From positions 806,001-870,000 of the forward strand of contig JAQQWL010000005.1 of assembly GCA_038363925.1 (NCBI GenBank): a stretch of DNA of 64,000 bases, in the 5' to 3' direction. The translations under genes were made by a program, and so were the position numbers. Every line of letters begins with the position of its first letter. The stretch's first letter is position 1. This document shows, in pieces, positions 10,613 through 23,222 of this stretch. Source of the stretch: Apiospora phragmitis (taxonomy: Eukaryota > Ascomycota > Sordariomycetes > Amphisphaeriales > Apiosporaceae). Under the pieces are notes generated by a model. The model did not search any database, had not been told where the DNA came from, and saw only the letters and a list, made by a program, of their open reading frames with translations.

Positions 10613-11244
10613 TATCACCACCGGATCTCAGTTGAGTGCGCTCTCGGACAGCGGCAGTTCTGCCAACATGACAACCAGCGGGCTTAGCAACGACGACAGC
10701 CAGCCTTCCCCAACACCCAGCGTGGCTAGTACTAGTAGCCACGCGACGACAGACACTTACGGGTTCCCACGTGAACGCAACTACAGCTTTGGCTGGAGTA
10801 CCCAGAATAGCCAGGATGGCTCGGTAGCATCTCGCGTGGCCGGCCGCTGGCTCGAAAGATCGTCCAACGACAACAACAGCAGCGTCCGTAGCTACGAGCC
10901 CAGCTATTTGGGCCACAACGAGTTATCCGGACCCCTCGCGGTTACGTGCCCGGCTAGCAGCAGCAGCAGCAGCAACAACAACAAACAACAACGGCCAGCA
11001 GCGCGGCCGCGGCGGCCAGAATAGCTATTCGGAGACCACCGTGACTGTCAACATTCGTCAGACCACCTATAATAATCATGGAGGTGTGTTGCCCACGACG
11101 GGTAGCGGGGAAAGAGGAGCATATGACGAGGCGATCAGACAGATGAACATTGCCCGGGATCGGTTCACACGACAGCATCAGCGAGAGGGACGAAACAGAC
11201 GATCCTATGGTGTGATTACAAATGCCTTTCACAAGCATCAGTAG
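10613..11244 (+). pseudogene. Ser/Asn/Gln-rich hypothetical protein, interrupted and frameshifted
   Basis: From the first Met (10668) the frame encodes a low-complexity Ser/Thr-rich protein and then a Ser-Asn tract coded by (AGC)n(AAC)n. It stops at 11022. The frame two bases away continues as NNNGQQRGRGGQNSYSETTV and on to a basic C-terminus ending at 11244 (NAFHKHQ). The switch is explained by one extra A within the AAC repeat at about 10982-10985; without it the tract reads as pure Asn. Together with the pogo insertion immediately upstream this locus looks broken. No family recognised. Confidence 0.5.
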
Positions 11245-11740
11245 GTCCAGCTAGTGATAGGGACCTAGCAAGGAGGCAGCATTTGAAGGTTGGTGTTGGA
11301 CGTCTTTTCTTACCTATCGCAAGCGGTCTGGCCGTTACAGCGGCCAGCCATAGTATCAGATGAATAGGCAATGAGGTTATCTGTATGCCAGAATAGTATG
11401 ACTACGAACGGCGAGTCATCAATATTGATAGGAATTACATAAACAGCATAGGTTATTGTGATCATCATGTTAACTATCCCAGGATTGCAAGATTTGTGTC
11501 ACTGATAAGCAATTATTGTGAGGGCTGATGAAAATGAAAGAATGTTATAACGTAATCCCGCCGAGTGTAGACCTCTCCAGCACATAATGTAATATACAAG
11601 TCTATATCAACCAGAGGAAAGCAACTGGTACAGCCCTATGGAAAGAATATGAAGAAAGAACTCGGCAGTAGCCAGCCCCAATAGGGAATCTCTACCGTTC
11701 AGCCCAAATACCAAGAGAAACTACTTCCACCAAGCATGCT
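11245..11740. other. Intergenic
   Basis: Between convergent genes; nothing recognised. Confidence 0.45.
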
Positions 11741-13073
11741 TTACTTGCACGGCGAAACCGACTTGGCGCTCGTCGCGTCCTTGGGGATGACGCCGGCGTC
11801 GACGGCGGCCTCGTAGCACCAGCGGTACTCGCTGAAGCCGCCGATCCAGTTGCACTTCCAGGACCAGAAGACCCAGCCGCCGGCCTTCTCGTAGGCCTGG
11901 GCCTGGGCGCCCCAGAACTGGCGGTAGAACGTCTTGAGGTCCTTGTTGTCGTCGTTGTTTTTCGGGGACCAGTTCTCGTCGTCGCCGTCGTCCGTCGCCA
12001 CCTGCAGCGACCACTCGCCCACCACGCTGCTGCCGTGGCTGTTGTCGTTGCACGCGGCCGAGAGGTAGTCCTGGCGTGTCGACTGGTCGCCGAACTGGGG
12101 GTCCCACTTGTAGTACTTGTGGTCGTCGGTCGACATGAGCGAATGGTCCGAGGGCAGGCTGCTGGCCGGGTCCCCGAGCCCCACGTCTTGCCCATGAACA
12201 TGATGTTGAGCTGGTCCTTGGCCGCGACGCCCAGGCTCTTCTCGCGGTTGCGGATGCGCGACCAGGCCGCCGGGTAGAAGTTCTTGACCATGTCGGCGGC
12301 CTGGCTCGGGAACTCGTTCGAGTGCACGGGCTCGTTCATGACCTGCAGGGCGTAGACGTTGCGGTAGGTGTTGTTCTTGTGGATGCGCTCGGCCATCCAC
12401 TCGAGGAACTTGTTGGCGCGCTCGAAGTTGGCTGATGTGTAGAAGCCGGGGTTCGATGTGCTCTGATCGGCCGAAGATTTCGTGTCAGCAATTTCATGTT
12501 AAGGGGAATGGAGATGATGCAAAGAAGGAAGAGGAAGTACAGGTAGGGAAAAAATAAACTCACGTGGCCGGTGAAAGACTGGTCCTTGCTTTGCGAACCA
12601 GGACCTCCGTGCAAATCAATAATGATTTGCAGGCCAGCATCGCTAGCCCACCCGACGATCTTGTCGAGGTAGGCGAGGCCGCCCTTGGGGTAGTGCTCGC
12701 TGCCACGGTCGACGAGGTCCTCATTGATCCAGAAGCCGACGGGAATACGAATAGTATTCAGCTTGAGGCTGGCAATCTTCGAGATGTCGTCCTTAGTGAC
12801 CCAGGAGGCCCAGTGCTTCTTGAAGGCGGCGTCGGCCTTGTCCTGGCCCAGGTTCTGCACGCACGTCCACTCGTCGGGCGCGCTGCCGCAGCCCATGTCG
12901 CGCCACGCGTCTGCCGCCATCCACGGCTCCACGATGAACTGCGAGCCCAGGTTGACGCCGCGGATCGGCGTGCTGCCGGGCTGCCAGCGCGGGCGCAGCG
13001 GGTCCGCGCGGGCGGAGATGCTGGCGGCGCTGGCCGTGGCGGCCAGGAGAGCGATGGGGAGGGAGCCCAGCAT
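11741..13073 (-). CDS. GH5 beta-glucanase, glucan endo-1,6-beta-glucosidase B type (apparent frameshift)
   Basis: Secreted cell-wall-glucan hydrolase. Exon 1 is 13073-12564 and opens with a signal peptide ([18 protein letters not shown]). A 101-base intron (12563-12463) is followed by exon 2 (12462-11741), giving about 410 residues. GH5 landmarks are present: [31 protein letters not shown], the acid/base Glu in QVMNEPVHS and the nucleophile Glu in VVGEWSLQ. The C-terminal GWVFWSWK and [17 protein letters not shown] resemble the endo-1,6-glucanase branch more than the exo-1,3 branch; this is judged from memory of the families. At 12172-12175 a G run on the coding strand is one base short; restoring it joins TWGSG to DPASSLP. 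The start at 13073 is chosen for the signal peptide. Confidence 0.82.
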
Positions 13074-14657
13074 TATGATTGATGATGGAAGAAAAATACA
13101 CACAAGAATATACTGTACAAACTCAAGTAGCAAGCAAGAAAGATGAAAGAGTGTGGGTTGTGTATTTCAAGATCCTTTCTAGGCTACCGTATATTATATG
13201 CAGCCGAGTGCCTGGCTACACCACCAGTAGTATTGCCCATCTTCAGGTCATGGGTGGTCAACGGCAAGTCAGCCGCAAATGTGCCCTTGCCCTTAGTAAG
13301 TTAATATCCACGGTTGCCGATCGAGGCCAGCCAGATGAGGCTACTGACTTGGCCGACAATTGGTCGATTTCTCTTAGAGTAGATCAATTCCCCGTTTCCG
13401 TCTCTAGTGTATAAGGAAGTGCACTTTCAGGCATCGCGTCGAGGTAATTATAGTAATGCGCTACTGTCGTTTACGTCACGTCACCTCACACCGCAGGCTA
13501 GGGGGCAGCTCAGCTCCTTATGCAGCCGACTGACAGAACGGCTGATCTAAGCTGCTAAGAAGTAAACATCTCCATCTGATTCTAGGAACAGGATCCATGT
13601 CTCAGGGCTGCTTACTGAGATCCCCTATCGCCCCAGTCCACTAGCTGGGGCCGATACACATTAGCGATGTCCACTTCAGCCCCTCCCATCCCCTGTTAAG
13701 AGAGCATAGCCCCCGCTAACAGACGGATTTTGCAGGACCTGGATTAGGTACTTACAGTGAGAGCTCGCAGGAACCATTCAAAAGAACTGCATGTGGCGGC
13801 AATCAGTAAGAACCCAACTTGTCTGACTTGGATCTGAGCCTTCTTACCAATCAAAGAGATTGAGGCACATCTTTGCGCCTAACTCTTCGTTCTGTTCTCG
13901 GAATCCCCTCTGCATCCTCGCGTCGTCAGTATCGGTGAAGCTGAAATTCAATCCAAGGCTTTGTGCCTTACTGCAACCCGATTTAGCGTCAGGGCCCATG
14001 CTTGCAGGCGAGTTTATCCCAAACCAGTACCGAGTTAGCGGGAACGCCAACAATTTGGGGCCCATCGTCCAGCGAGCTATTAATAGCAAGCCCCCCATCC
14101 CCATCCAACAATTTATTTGGGATGAACTCGAGGGCGGCTTGTGCGCTCGAAAGATACGCCTCCGATAATGTTGCGATGCCGTCCGAGGCTCCAGGGCCTC
14201 CAGGCCGGCATGAATTCCCTTTGATATCAAAGCCCGGTATGCGAAAAGGCTAGTCTGGTATCCGCAAGATGGGAGATTGCAGAATGACGTTGTTGAAGTT
14301 CATCCGAAGTTGTCAGATAGAGTTTGCACCTATCACATCCGACCATGTGTCGCGCCGCAACCTTAACCTTCCTTGAACGTCTACGAAACTCTGGTCTAAA
14401 GGAACTCGGCAGGTTATGTAGCCGACGTTTGATTGCCGGGGGATATCTTTCCACCTTCACCCCACTGGCGGGTTCAGTCCCGATTTGACCTTCAGCTCAA
14501 TTTGACAGAAAATTTGTTGACTTCGGGGGAAACTACCTCTTAATCATACAGACCCAAACAAGCCATGAACTCGGAGAAAACCATTGATGGCAGACGACTG
14601 GTCTGTCCCGCTTGAACTTAAACAAAGACATGCAGTATCTGCTGCTGTACATCATCA
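13074..14657. other. Intergenic, about 1.6 kb
   Basis: Holds the glucanase promoter at its left end. Overlapping ORFs at 13844-14253 on both strands show no recognisable domain and no splice support, so no gene is called. Confidence 0.45.
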
Positions 14658-16935
14658 TCACGACATGGCTTTACCTAGATGGCCAGGTGCCGCCAATAAA
14701 CGAGTTATCTCCATACGGTTCGAGCCCGGCTCCGGCCCCGACACACTCCTCCCCACCCTAGCACCGTTCTCCAACAGCATCTCCACCAGGTGCTTGTCCC
14801 CGCTCCGCGCCGCCAGGACCAGCGGCGTGCGGTTTTGGTCCTGGTCGTCGTCCGCCAGGTTCGCATTAGCGCCGTACCTCAACGCCAACTCCGCCAGGTT
14901 CCGGCCCCCCGGGGGCCTGCAGCTCCAGCGCGTACGTCAGCATCGTCGGCGCCTGCTTCCTGTCCTTGCTTTTCTTGCCCGTCAGCCGCTGGTTTGAATG
15001 TGCGCCGTGCTGGAGGAGAAGCTCCAGGATCTCGAGAAGGGTACTACTACCCGCCGGTCCTGCGGGCCCACTTCCACTTCCACTTCCACTTCCACTTCCA
15101 CTTCCACTTCCACTTCCACTTCCACTTCCTCCTTCCTTGATCGCCGCAAGGTAAGGCTCCAGTGCTTTCTCCAGCAACGCGACATCCCACATGTCATTCG
15201 CCTTCCCAGGCTTCGCGCCATGCTCCAGCAGCAGTCCCATCAGGGCCGCCTTGTCCGGGGCCGCCAGCTTGGCGTCCTCGAAGACCACGAGCAGGATATG
15301 CGTGAGATAGATGTCATGCGCATTGGCGTCCGCGCCGTGCGCGAGCAGGGTCTGCACCAGGGACCCGGTCCCGCTGCTTCACGGCGGTGACGAGTAAGGG
15401 CGTGCCGTTGATCTTGCTCGCGTTCGGATCCGCGCCGAGGTCGAGGAGGTGGCGCACCAACCCGTCGCGCTTCTGGGCCACGCAGAGGTGGATCAGCGGG
15501 GTGCCGCTCGAGTCGCGCGTGCCGGGCTTCGCGCCGTAGCGGAGCAGCAGTCGCACCACCTCCTCGCGGTCGTCTTCGTCGTTCTCACCGTCCTTCTGTA
15601 GCTGTCGCTTCTTCAAGGCGACGATTATGAGCGGCTGCAGCCAGTTGTCGAGCATATTGGCGTCGGCGCCGCGCGACAGCAGCAGCTCGATCCACTCGGG
15701 CCGCGTCGCGCCTGACCGCACCAGGCCCGTGAAGTACGGCTCGCCCCAGTCGTGGCGCTGGTTGGCCGAGGCGCCGTGCTCGAGCAGCAGGTCGATGGCG
15801 CCGCCGTTCTCGGCATCGACGGCGTGGAACAGGGGCGGCTGCTTCTTGTTGTTGGTGGTGTCGCCGCTACTGCCGTTACCACAGACGCGGTGGTCGGCGC
15901 CGGCCTGGAGGAGGAACTCGACGACGCCCAGCTGGTTCGCGCCGATGGCGCGGATGAGCGCGGTCTGGCCCTCTTCGTCGCGGCCGTTGATGTTGGCGCC
16001 CTCGCTCAGCAGGAACTTGAGCTGGGCGATGCTGCCGGTCGTGGCGGCTTGGCAGAGGGGCGTTACGAGGGGTTCGGGTTTGGCGCGCAGGGCGTCGGTC
16101 GCGGCTCGGAAGGGCTTGGAGAAGAAACCCATAAAGCCAGTGGACGACCGATCCTTGCTTCCGCTGCCGCTGCTCGATCTAGGTATAGGAGGCGTGGTGA
16201 AGCCGTTGCGAGCATGACTGGGTGACTCTGGAAAGAGCAGGGGAGGAGCCTCATATGCGGGGGTAATGTGTCGAAGGATTCCTTCGAGGAGGAAGATGCA
16301 CGGCCGTTTGGGCTTTCAAGCAGGATGCTCCCTGATCTTCCTGACCTCCCAATGGCACGGCAAGAAGTTGCGACCCTTATCATCAGCAGTTTCGCATCTT
16401 CGGCATCTAGTTCCTCGTCCTGCTTCACTATTGAATCTCTAGGCGCCGTCAAACGTCAGTATGGACCCTTTGACAAAGAGAGGAGGTTTGCTATCCCGAA
16501 GGGAGTTTCTCACTGTCGCAGAGTTCGCGACAGAAGCGCGAGGAACTTAGCGGTGGCGTTAAGAAACGACTCATACTGGAGAACAGTCGCCATGTTGATC
16601 GTCTCTGTCGGCGTGTCCGGCGCGAGCCGCATAAGCTGTTTGGAGATGACGGCTCCTGCCCCGTCACACTCGGCCAAGTGAGCTGCTAGGACCGTCCGGA
16701 GTCTCCACGACAAAGCCGGCGCGCTGCTGAGCCCGACTTTGAGACGGTGTGCCTCGTCGCACAAGTGGTGCAGACCACCTGAAAGAGGCCGTAGCTGCGA
16801 GAAGTCTGCGTCGATGCTTTGTGCGGCAGCGGCCTCAGCTCGTAGTAACCCATCGACCTCCCTAGATCCAGACTCGGCCCATCGGGCCAGACTTGCGCAG
16901 GTCGCAGTGAGCTGTGTTTCGCGCTTTTCGCCCAT
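14658..16935 (-). CDS. Ankyrin-repeat protein with helical N-terminal domain (three apparent frameshifts)
   Basis: Exon 1 (16935-16514) encodes an all-helical domain of ~140 residues. A 75-base intron (16513-16439, GTGAGA...CTAG) joins in phase to exon 2 (16438-14658). Exon 2 has a Pro/Ser-rich linker and then eight or more ankyrin repeats (for example GQTALIRAIGANQLGVVEFL). A Ser-Gly tract from a hexamer repeat sits between repeats. Three single-base slips are needed: one base missing in the run at 16259-16263, one extra near 15364-15372 and one extra in the run at 14905-14910. With them the total length is divisible by three, giving 733 residues. This is probably a protein-interaction scaffold. 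The N-terminal domain is reminiscent of those on fungal NLR and ankyrin proteins, but I cannot name it. Confidence 0.7.
15071..15130. repeat. CTTCCA hexanucleotide minisatellite coding Gly-Ser repeats
   Basis: About ten units in tandem (nine perfect, last one CTTCCT). On the coding strand each unit reads GGAAGT, Gly-Ser, and it adds a flexible linker inside the ankyrin array. Length is a multiple of six, so copy-number change keeps the frame. Confidence 0.9.
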
Positions 16936-17690
16936 CCTTGAAGGGGTTAGACAATGTCACTTCCGGTTCTCATCGCAGGTTGTTTCGGAAAGAAGACTAA
17001 TGACGCAAAACTCTGGCGTGGTAAAAGGGGATGTGTTCCACTGTCATCATCGTTTTTCGTGGTGCGGGGGGACAACGCGACCAACTGTAGCATGATCGGT
17101 TCCTACCGGCTGACGCGTTTGCGCCAAGGCTGACGTGTGTTGAAGCTCAGCCGCTCCTATACCTCCTGTTTTGGGGTTGGTGCTGACGGGATGCATTTTC
17201 AGGTATGCAGTGAGATGCCCCCAATTCCGGAACTCATTGCATATGCGGACCGGTACATCGGTACTAGTGACCAGCGACCCCTGCAATAAAGGGGGCGTCA
17301 GCGGCATAAAGGGGGTCCTCCAATAGGGCACATGGCGGCACACCCTCCCGCGCAGCTTGGCGTAACGGAACCACTACGGGCTGCCAAAAGCAAAACTACG
17401 CGGTACTGATGAGGAGCAACGGATTATATACCGCGTTGTTTGTTGATTCAATTGGTCTTCGCCATTAAGGGGATAGTTGTATGCGAACAAGTGGAGTAGC
17501 CACCCCCCTTTCCCGCAGTAACCCTAACCACGACTTATTAATTCAGCGCCGTTAGATTCGTAAGATACCACACGGGAGCCATGATGTTTACTATTTCAAG
17601 TTTTGTCCGATTTTCATATCCGAAATCATCCCAGAACTGTAAATATTGCCGATGCCTAGAACACTACACAAATCCCTTCCTGCCTATTGG
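16936..17690. other. Intergenic
   Basis: Promoter side of the ankyrin gene and 3' flank of the Hsp70-like locus; no gene recognised. Confidence 0.45.
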
Positions 17691-19022
17691 TCATTCAAAC
17701 CGGATCTGCGCCTCTGACGAGCCCAGCTTCTTTCCGCCAGCCCATACAGATAACTCTACACAGGCACCCGAAGGCACCATATCCAGGTCGTACCACACCT
17801 TTTTGAACCGCTGGCCCTTGCTATTGGAGTAGTCCGGTAGGTCGGAAACCGGAGTGGCTAGCTTGCAGGTGATAGTGCAGAGAGGCATTACACTGCTGTT
17901 CTGTAAGGCAGGCGGAGACAACTCCTCACACTGGAATAACTCAACTCGAAAGGGTCCGTTGGAGATCGTATTCAGGAGTTGATACCACTTATAGCAAACT
18001 GGCCGTGCCGTTGTTACATTTGACCCCTATCGAGCAATGAATTAGATAAGTAGTAAAGAAATGCTGAGCTACTAACTCACCTTCTCGAGGTACCATCTCA
18101 TCTCTTTCAGGCAGAACCAACCCTGTTCGTCATTGTACCAAGAAATGTCTTCCCATTTGTGTTTCGCGGGGTCGTACGGCTGTCGATGCTTTAGGCCATA
18201 GCTTGCTCTCGCGATGGTAGAAACCACTTTCACGGGAACGATGTCTTCGTCGCATGGCTGGGGTTTGCTGGCTTGCTCTTGCAAGAAGCCACTGAGTACA
18301 GCACCCCTGCAGATAGCAACTCGACTATAAAAGCAGAATAATGAGTTCTTGGCCGCGGGCATAGAAGAAGGATCGGGCCGTTGCCACGAGCAGTTTTACT
18401 TACGGCCTCTCGCCACCGGACTGCAATACATTGATCTTGGATTTCTTGTGCCTGCCTTGAAGGCGCTCGTACAGGTATGGGCTGGAATCCAAGCCTTCCA
18501 CGAGGATGATGCCCTGTTTCGGCTCGTGGTGTTAACAAAGTTGATCTCGGGCGATTGTTGGTTCTAAACGTGTGCATACGGTGATTTGTAGGCGCTTACG
18601 CTTGGCGTCTGCGATTTGGCCATCGGCTAACTCATCTATCTCTGTTATGACTTCGTCGAAGATAGCTTGAATGTGTTTTCTAGCGTGAGGTCGCAGTATA
18701 ATATGATCAGCATGGCGGGACGCCTGGGGCTGGTACAAAGGCGAGGAGACTAACCTAGTGAGAACCATTCGACCCTCCTTGATTGGCGGATCGCACTGGT
18801 CGTTATTCCTGTGCGAGTCATGGGAGAATGTTGCAGATGGGAGGGTGACGACATAGCTAATATCGTGGCTAAGCGAGAACTGGTGTTTGGGCCCGTACTC
18901 CCAGTTGTTGCTCATCAACTCGTTGATGTCTAGTTTGGAGAGGCGGTCCCATTTGCGTCCAAGGCACTTTTTGACCTTTCTTTCGAAGGCCTGGTCAATG
19001 AACATGGCACCACAAACCCCCC
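17691..19022 (-). pseudogene. Hsp70-like (HSPA12-type) protein, C-terminal half, separated from its N-terminus by transposons
   Basis: Several exons, minus strand. In order: GGVCGAMFIDQAFERKVKKC (nucleotide-binding lobe II); ARKHIQAIFDEVITEIDEL; GIILVEGLDSSPYLYERLQG (counterpart of the LVGGF phosphate loop); RVAICRGAVLSGF; VVSTIARASYGLKHRQPYDP; and a C-terminal beta-rich part ending at 17691. This matches the divergent fungal Hsp70-like family related to HSPA12, which lacks the classic substrate-binding domain. Donor sites such as GTAAGT after SGGERP fit. Not every exon junction restored the frame by eye, so additional indels are possible. The N-terminal exons are at 24707-23900. The strand following the DLI motif of lobe II is missing from both parts. 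Confidence 0.75.
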
Positions 19023-20538
19023 CTGGCAAGCCCAAATAGTTAACGTATGTCACCCCATAACCGACACCACATTAAAATAAGCCAGCTGACGGTGCTACGG
19101 TCACCCCATGCAACGGCGACCCCTAAATTTAGATAGCCCATAACAGTACCACATATAAATCAGTATATAAACTAGTTAGCTTTTAATTTATAATTAATTA
19201 AATAATACCATCTTTTTCTTTTCTTTTCCTCTTTTTAATAGGCCGTAAACTTAACGAGTTAATACTATAACGCGCGATTTAAAATATTATAAATAGCTCG
19301 TTAATAAAACAAGCCGCCGAGAAGTATAATATTCTTAAAATAACTCTAAGGGCTCGGATTTACGGCCGCAAAATTATAAAACAACGGAATAAGTCCTTCT
19401 AAGCCTTAATAATAGCGGAAGAGTCTTAAATCGTGACTTACTACCTTGCGTAATATAATTTAAGCTGCTTACTAGCGTACGTTATTTTCCGGATATTCGT
19501 TTAATAAATTTTTTAAGTTAACGGGATTAATATAATACTCGGTAAATATTAAGTTAAAAGATTTATTACTGGTTATTTATTTATCGATACTACTCTTCTT
19601 AAAAGGATAGATTTTTTATAGCTTAACGTAACTTCCGTAAAAAAAATTATCGAGTTTTTTAAGCGGCTTAATAATCCTATTTTAAAATCGATCCTTTCGG
19701 AGTTTCGATTTAATATCGACGAGATCGGTAACTAGCTCGGCTATAAAACGAATATAATAGTTATTAAACTTATTAAAATAAAAAAAATATTAATTATAAA
19801 CTCTTTTAACCGAAAATAAGCTTTTATAATCGAATATAATAACGCTTTAAGCCGAGCCTTGCCTCATTTTATTATATTTAAAGGTTAATAGGTTTAATAG
19901 TAATAATTTCCGGAAAAGGAGGACTCGTTAACGGATACTATAGAGGATTAGGTCTTTACGGCATCCCTTAAAGGCTGGACTAATAAAGAGCTAGCCCTAG
20001 TGTGGCTAAATAAGTTCTTTATCCCTTATATAAAGCTTGAAAACGAGGATTAATAGCGGCTTATTATCCTAGATAATTACGTTAGTTACGTAAGCGAGGA
20101 CTTTATTATAACGTATTTAAAGTATAAGATGTAGCTTTTCTTTTTTCCGGTATACTCGTCGTACTTATTATAACCTTTAGATTTTAATTCTTTTAATATA
20201 TTAAAAGATATTTATTACCGAAAAGTAACCTTATATTATATAGGGCTTAATAATATAAATATAAGTAAGAGGGATTTTTTTTAATATTACGAGCTAGTTA
20301 AAAGGTTTATTTTTTAGCCGTATATAATAGTTAGCGGCTGGGCTATAACTAGTATATTTTTTCGCGATATTAATAAGCTTTTTAATAGCCGAAACCGGAG
20401 AATAAAAGACTAGGTAGAGGTAGGATTATTTAAGCCTCCCCTCGACGTTTTTAATAAATAATTCTCCTCTATAGCGTTATTAATATTTACGATTAGTTAT
20501 AAGATTAAAGAATTAGCGGATACGTTTAGTAGTAATAA

Positions 20539-21247
20539 TGTTACGAACGGGCTTAACTTATGCGACTAGCCCCACCCCGGAAACGGCGCTAGAATAACCC
20601 GAGGCGCTTATTAACTTAACTAGCTATACTAATTATAAAAATTACTTTACGAGCCCCTCGGCTAGTAAGGCTCGTTTATTAATAAAAGATTATTAAAATT
20701 ATCGGAGTTTATTAATTACGATAACTAATATTATAATAATTAAAAATAGTATAGTTACTTTAGATTAGTATTTAAGAAATAATACGAGATAAATAGTTAA
20801 AAGAGATAATTACGATAAAATAATACTCGGTTATATAAAAATACGAAATAAAAACGTTATATAATAAAGCCTTAATGATTTATTTAATAATATTAAATAA
20901 TATTAATTACGATTAAATAATTACTAAATAGTATTTATATTAATAAAAAAAGGTTTAAATATATAAATAATCAACGTTTTTTATATATTTTATATAAAAA
21001 AAATCTATTTTAATAATTAATTTAAATATTAATCTAATTTATTAATAAAATAAATAACCTTAACGACTTTATTATAAATACTTTTAAATCTACGCACTTT
21101 AATTACCTTTTATTTCTACGGCTATTATATATTATATCGATAGAGGCGGACTTTTATCGCACGTTTAAATACTCTCTCGTATTATTAAATATAAACTCTA
21201 GTACGTCTTACTAGGTTTCTTTTAAAACTTAGATAGCGTTCGTTATA
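20539..21247 (+). repeat. 5' LTR of the truncated gypsy element
   Basis: 709 bases, a near-identical partner of 22500-23222 apart from C/T and G/A transitions, as expected after RIP. Confidence 0.88.
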
Positions 21248-22499
21248 TTTTAATTACTCTTGTTTTTACGAGTTACTGCCTAGACCCTTAAGAGTTAGCA
21301 CCTATCGTAACCATACAAGTCGAAAAACTAAGAGAACTCTAGACAGCACTATAGTAACACCTCACCTTCCTCTAATAACGGATAAAAAAACGCGCCGATT
21401 AAACCAGGTTAAAGGGACCAACCCTAGGAGAGGGAGGAAAAGTTTACCTCCTACGACGAAACATTAAAACTAAGCGACTAAGCGAAAAACTAGACTTTAA
21501 AAAGATCGGACTATTTAAAATCGTAGAAGTTATTTTAGAAACTAATTACCGATTATTACTACTTAAAATAATATAAATACACCTTATATTTTATATTTTA
21601 TTACTCGAGCTAGCTATCGAGGACGTAAAAATTAAAATATAACTAAAAGTCGAAACGGATTAATACGAATACGAGGTTAAGACGATCTTAAATAAGAAAC
21701 GAGTAGGAAAAGGATGGACATACCTCGTTAAGTGGAAAGGTTACCCTATAGAAGATAATACCTAGGAACTTAGGAAACACTTAAAGAATGCCGCTGAGGC
21801 TCTCTAGGCGTTTAAGGCACGACCGCAGACGGATCGGGAAGGTCCGGAAAGAAGGAGAAGTCCGTGGCGTTCTAATCGACCACGCCGAAACCCCCACGCG
21901 ACTGCACGGCCATAACAGCCTCCGACTCCCGGCGCTCCTGTTCCTCCAACTCGTCCAAAGAGCGAAGGCCACGCTGTATCAGCTTGACACCCTAGGAACG
22001 AGCCATCTCCTTCTGTTTACGTAAACGAATTAAACGGGCAATGGCCTCGTTTATTTCCTCTTGATGCCGCTTTTGGAGTTCAAGGAACCGCTCCTCGGCC
22101 AGGACCTCCTCACGACCAAGGCGACGGTGCTCTTCTTGGATCCGCTCAAGGGAATGGAGAGGAACGCCCAGCCCGTCGCAGACCGAGGCCGAACGAGTGC
22201 ACTCCTAACACTTTCCGACGCCTTTTATCATGATGTATTTCTACCCCCTAGAAGCGTAACGAGAGCACGGCATGACTTTAAAACCAAACTCGTTAAAGGA
22301 CGAAACAAGATAATAGCGGCGAGCCGTAAAAGCTTTCGGCGAAGAACAACGTTTCTTAACACGACTGGATATTATAATGAGCACACTACACGAGAAGGCA
22401 AAGGAAGGAGGGAAAACCTACCAAACTCGACATAACGGCGCGCACTAGATATTTATAATAACTGCTTTAAGGATAAAGTAAACAGGGGAGAAGGGATAG

Positions 22500-23222
22500 T
22501 GTTACGAACGGGCCTAACTTATACGACCAGCCCCACCTCGGAAACGGCGTTAGAATAACCCGAGGCGCTTATTAATTTAACTAGCTATACTAATTACGAA
22601 AACTACCCTACGAGCCCCTCGGCTAGTAAGGCTCGTTTATTAATAAAAGACTATTAAAACTATCGGAGTTTACTAATTACGATAACTAATACCACGATAA
22701 CCGAAAGTAGCATAGCTACCTTAAATTAATACCTAAGGGATAATACGAGATAAATAATTAAGAAGAGATAACTACGATAAGGTAATACTCGGTCACGTAA
22801 AAATACGAGATTAAAACGTTACGTAATGAAGCTTTAACGATCTACTTAATAATACTTAATTAAATAATATTAAATAATATTAATTACGATTAAATAATTA
22901 CGAAACGATACCTATATTAATAAAAAAAGAATTAAATATATAAATAATAAACGTTTTTTATATATCTTAAATAAATTTTTTTTTTTAATAATTAATTTAA
23001 ATATTAATCTAACTTATTAATAAAATAAATAACCTTAATAACCTTATTATAAATACCTTTAAATTTACGCACCTTAATTACCTTTTATTCTTATAACTAT
23101 TACATATTATATCGATAAAGGCGGACTTTTATCGCACGTTTAAATACTTTCTCGTATTATTAAACATAAACCTTAGTACGTTTTACTAGGTTTTTTTTAG
23201 AACTTAAATAGTGTTTATTATA
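22500..23222 (+). repeat. 3' LTR of the truncated gypsy element
   Basis: 723 bases; preceded by the polypurine-like AGGGGAGAAGGGATAG and followed by the AATAA duplication. Confidence 0.88.

Larger units (their letters stand above)
20539..23222 (+). mobile_element. Truncated chromodomain Ty3/gypsy retrotransposon (nested in the pogo element)
   Basis: 2684 bases, flanked by a 5-base duplication AATAA (20534-20538 and 23223-23227). LTRs start TGTTACGAACGG and end CGTT[C]GTTATA-like. Only the pol 3' end remains inside: an integrase C-terminal segment (VYLLRRNIKTKR...) and a chromodomain at 21700-21810 (YLVKWKGYPIEDN, Trp codon converted to TAG, then HLKNAAEAL). A purine-rich tract precedes the right LTR. 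gag, protease, RT and RNase H are absent, so this is a large internal deletion derivative. Confidence 0.88.

Noticed and set aside
11741..13073. Exo-beta-1,3-glucanase naming for the GH5 gene
   Set aside because: The C-terminal YRW...[11 protein letters not shown] and overall order fit the endo-1,6 branch better; the exact subfamily needs a profile search.
13844..14253. Overlapping ORFs on both strands in the gap before the ankyrin gene
   Set aside because: Three frames look equally protein-like, with no domain, no splice sites and no start context to choose between them.
15071..15130. Short regular repeats as a possible CRISPR-like array
   Set aside because: Six-base units without spacers, inside a coding frame of a eukaryotic genome.
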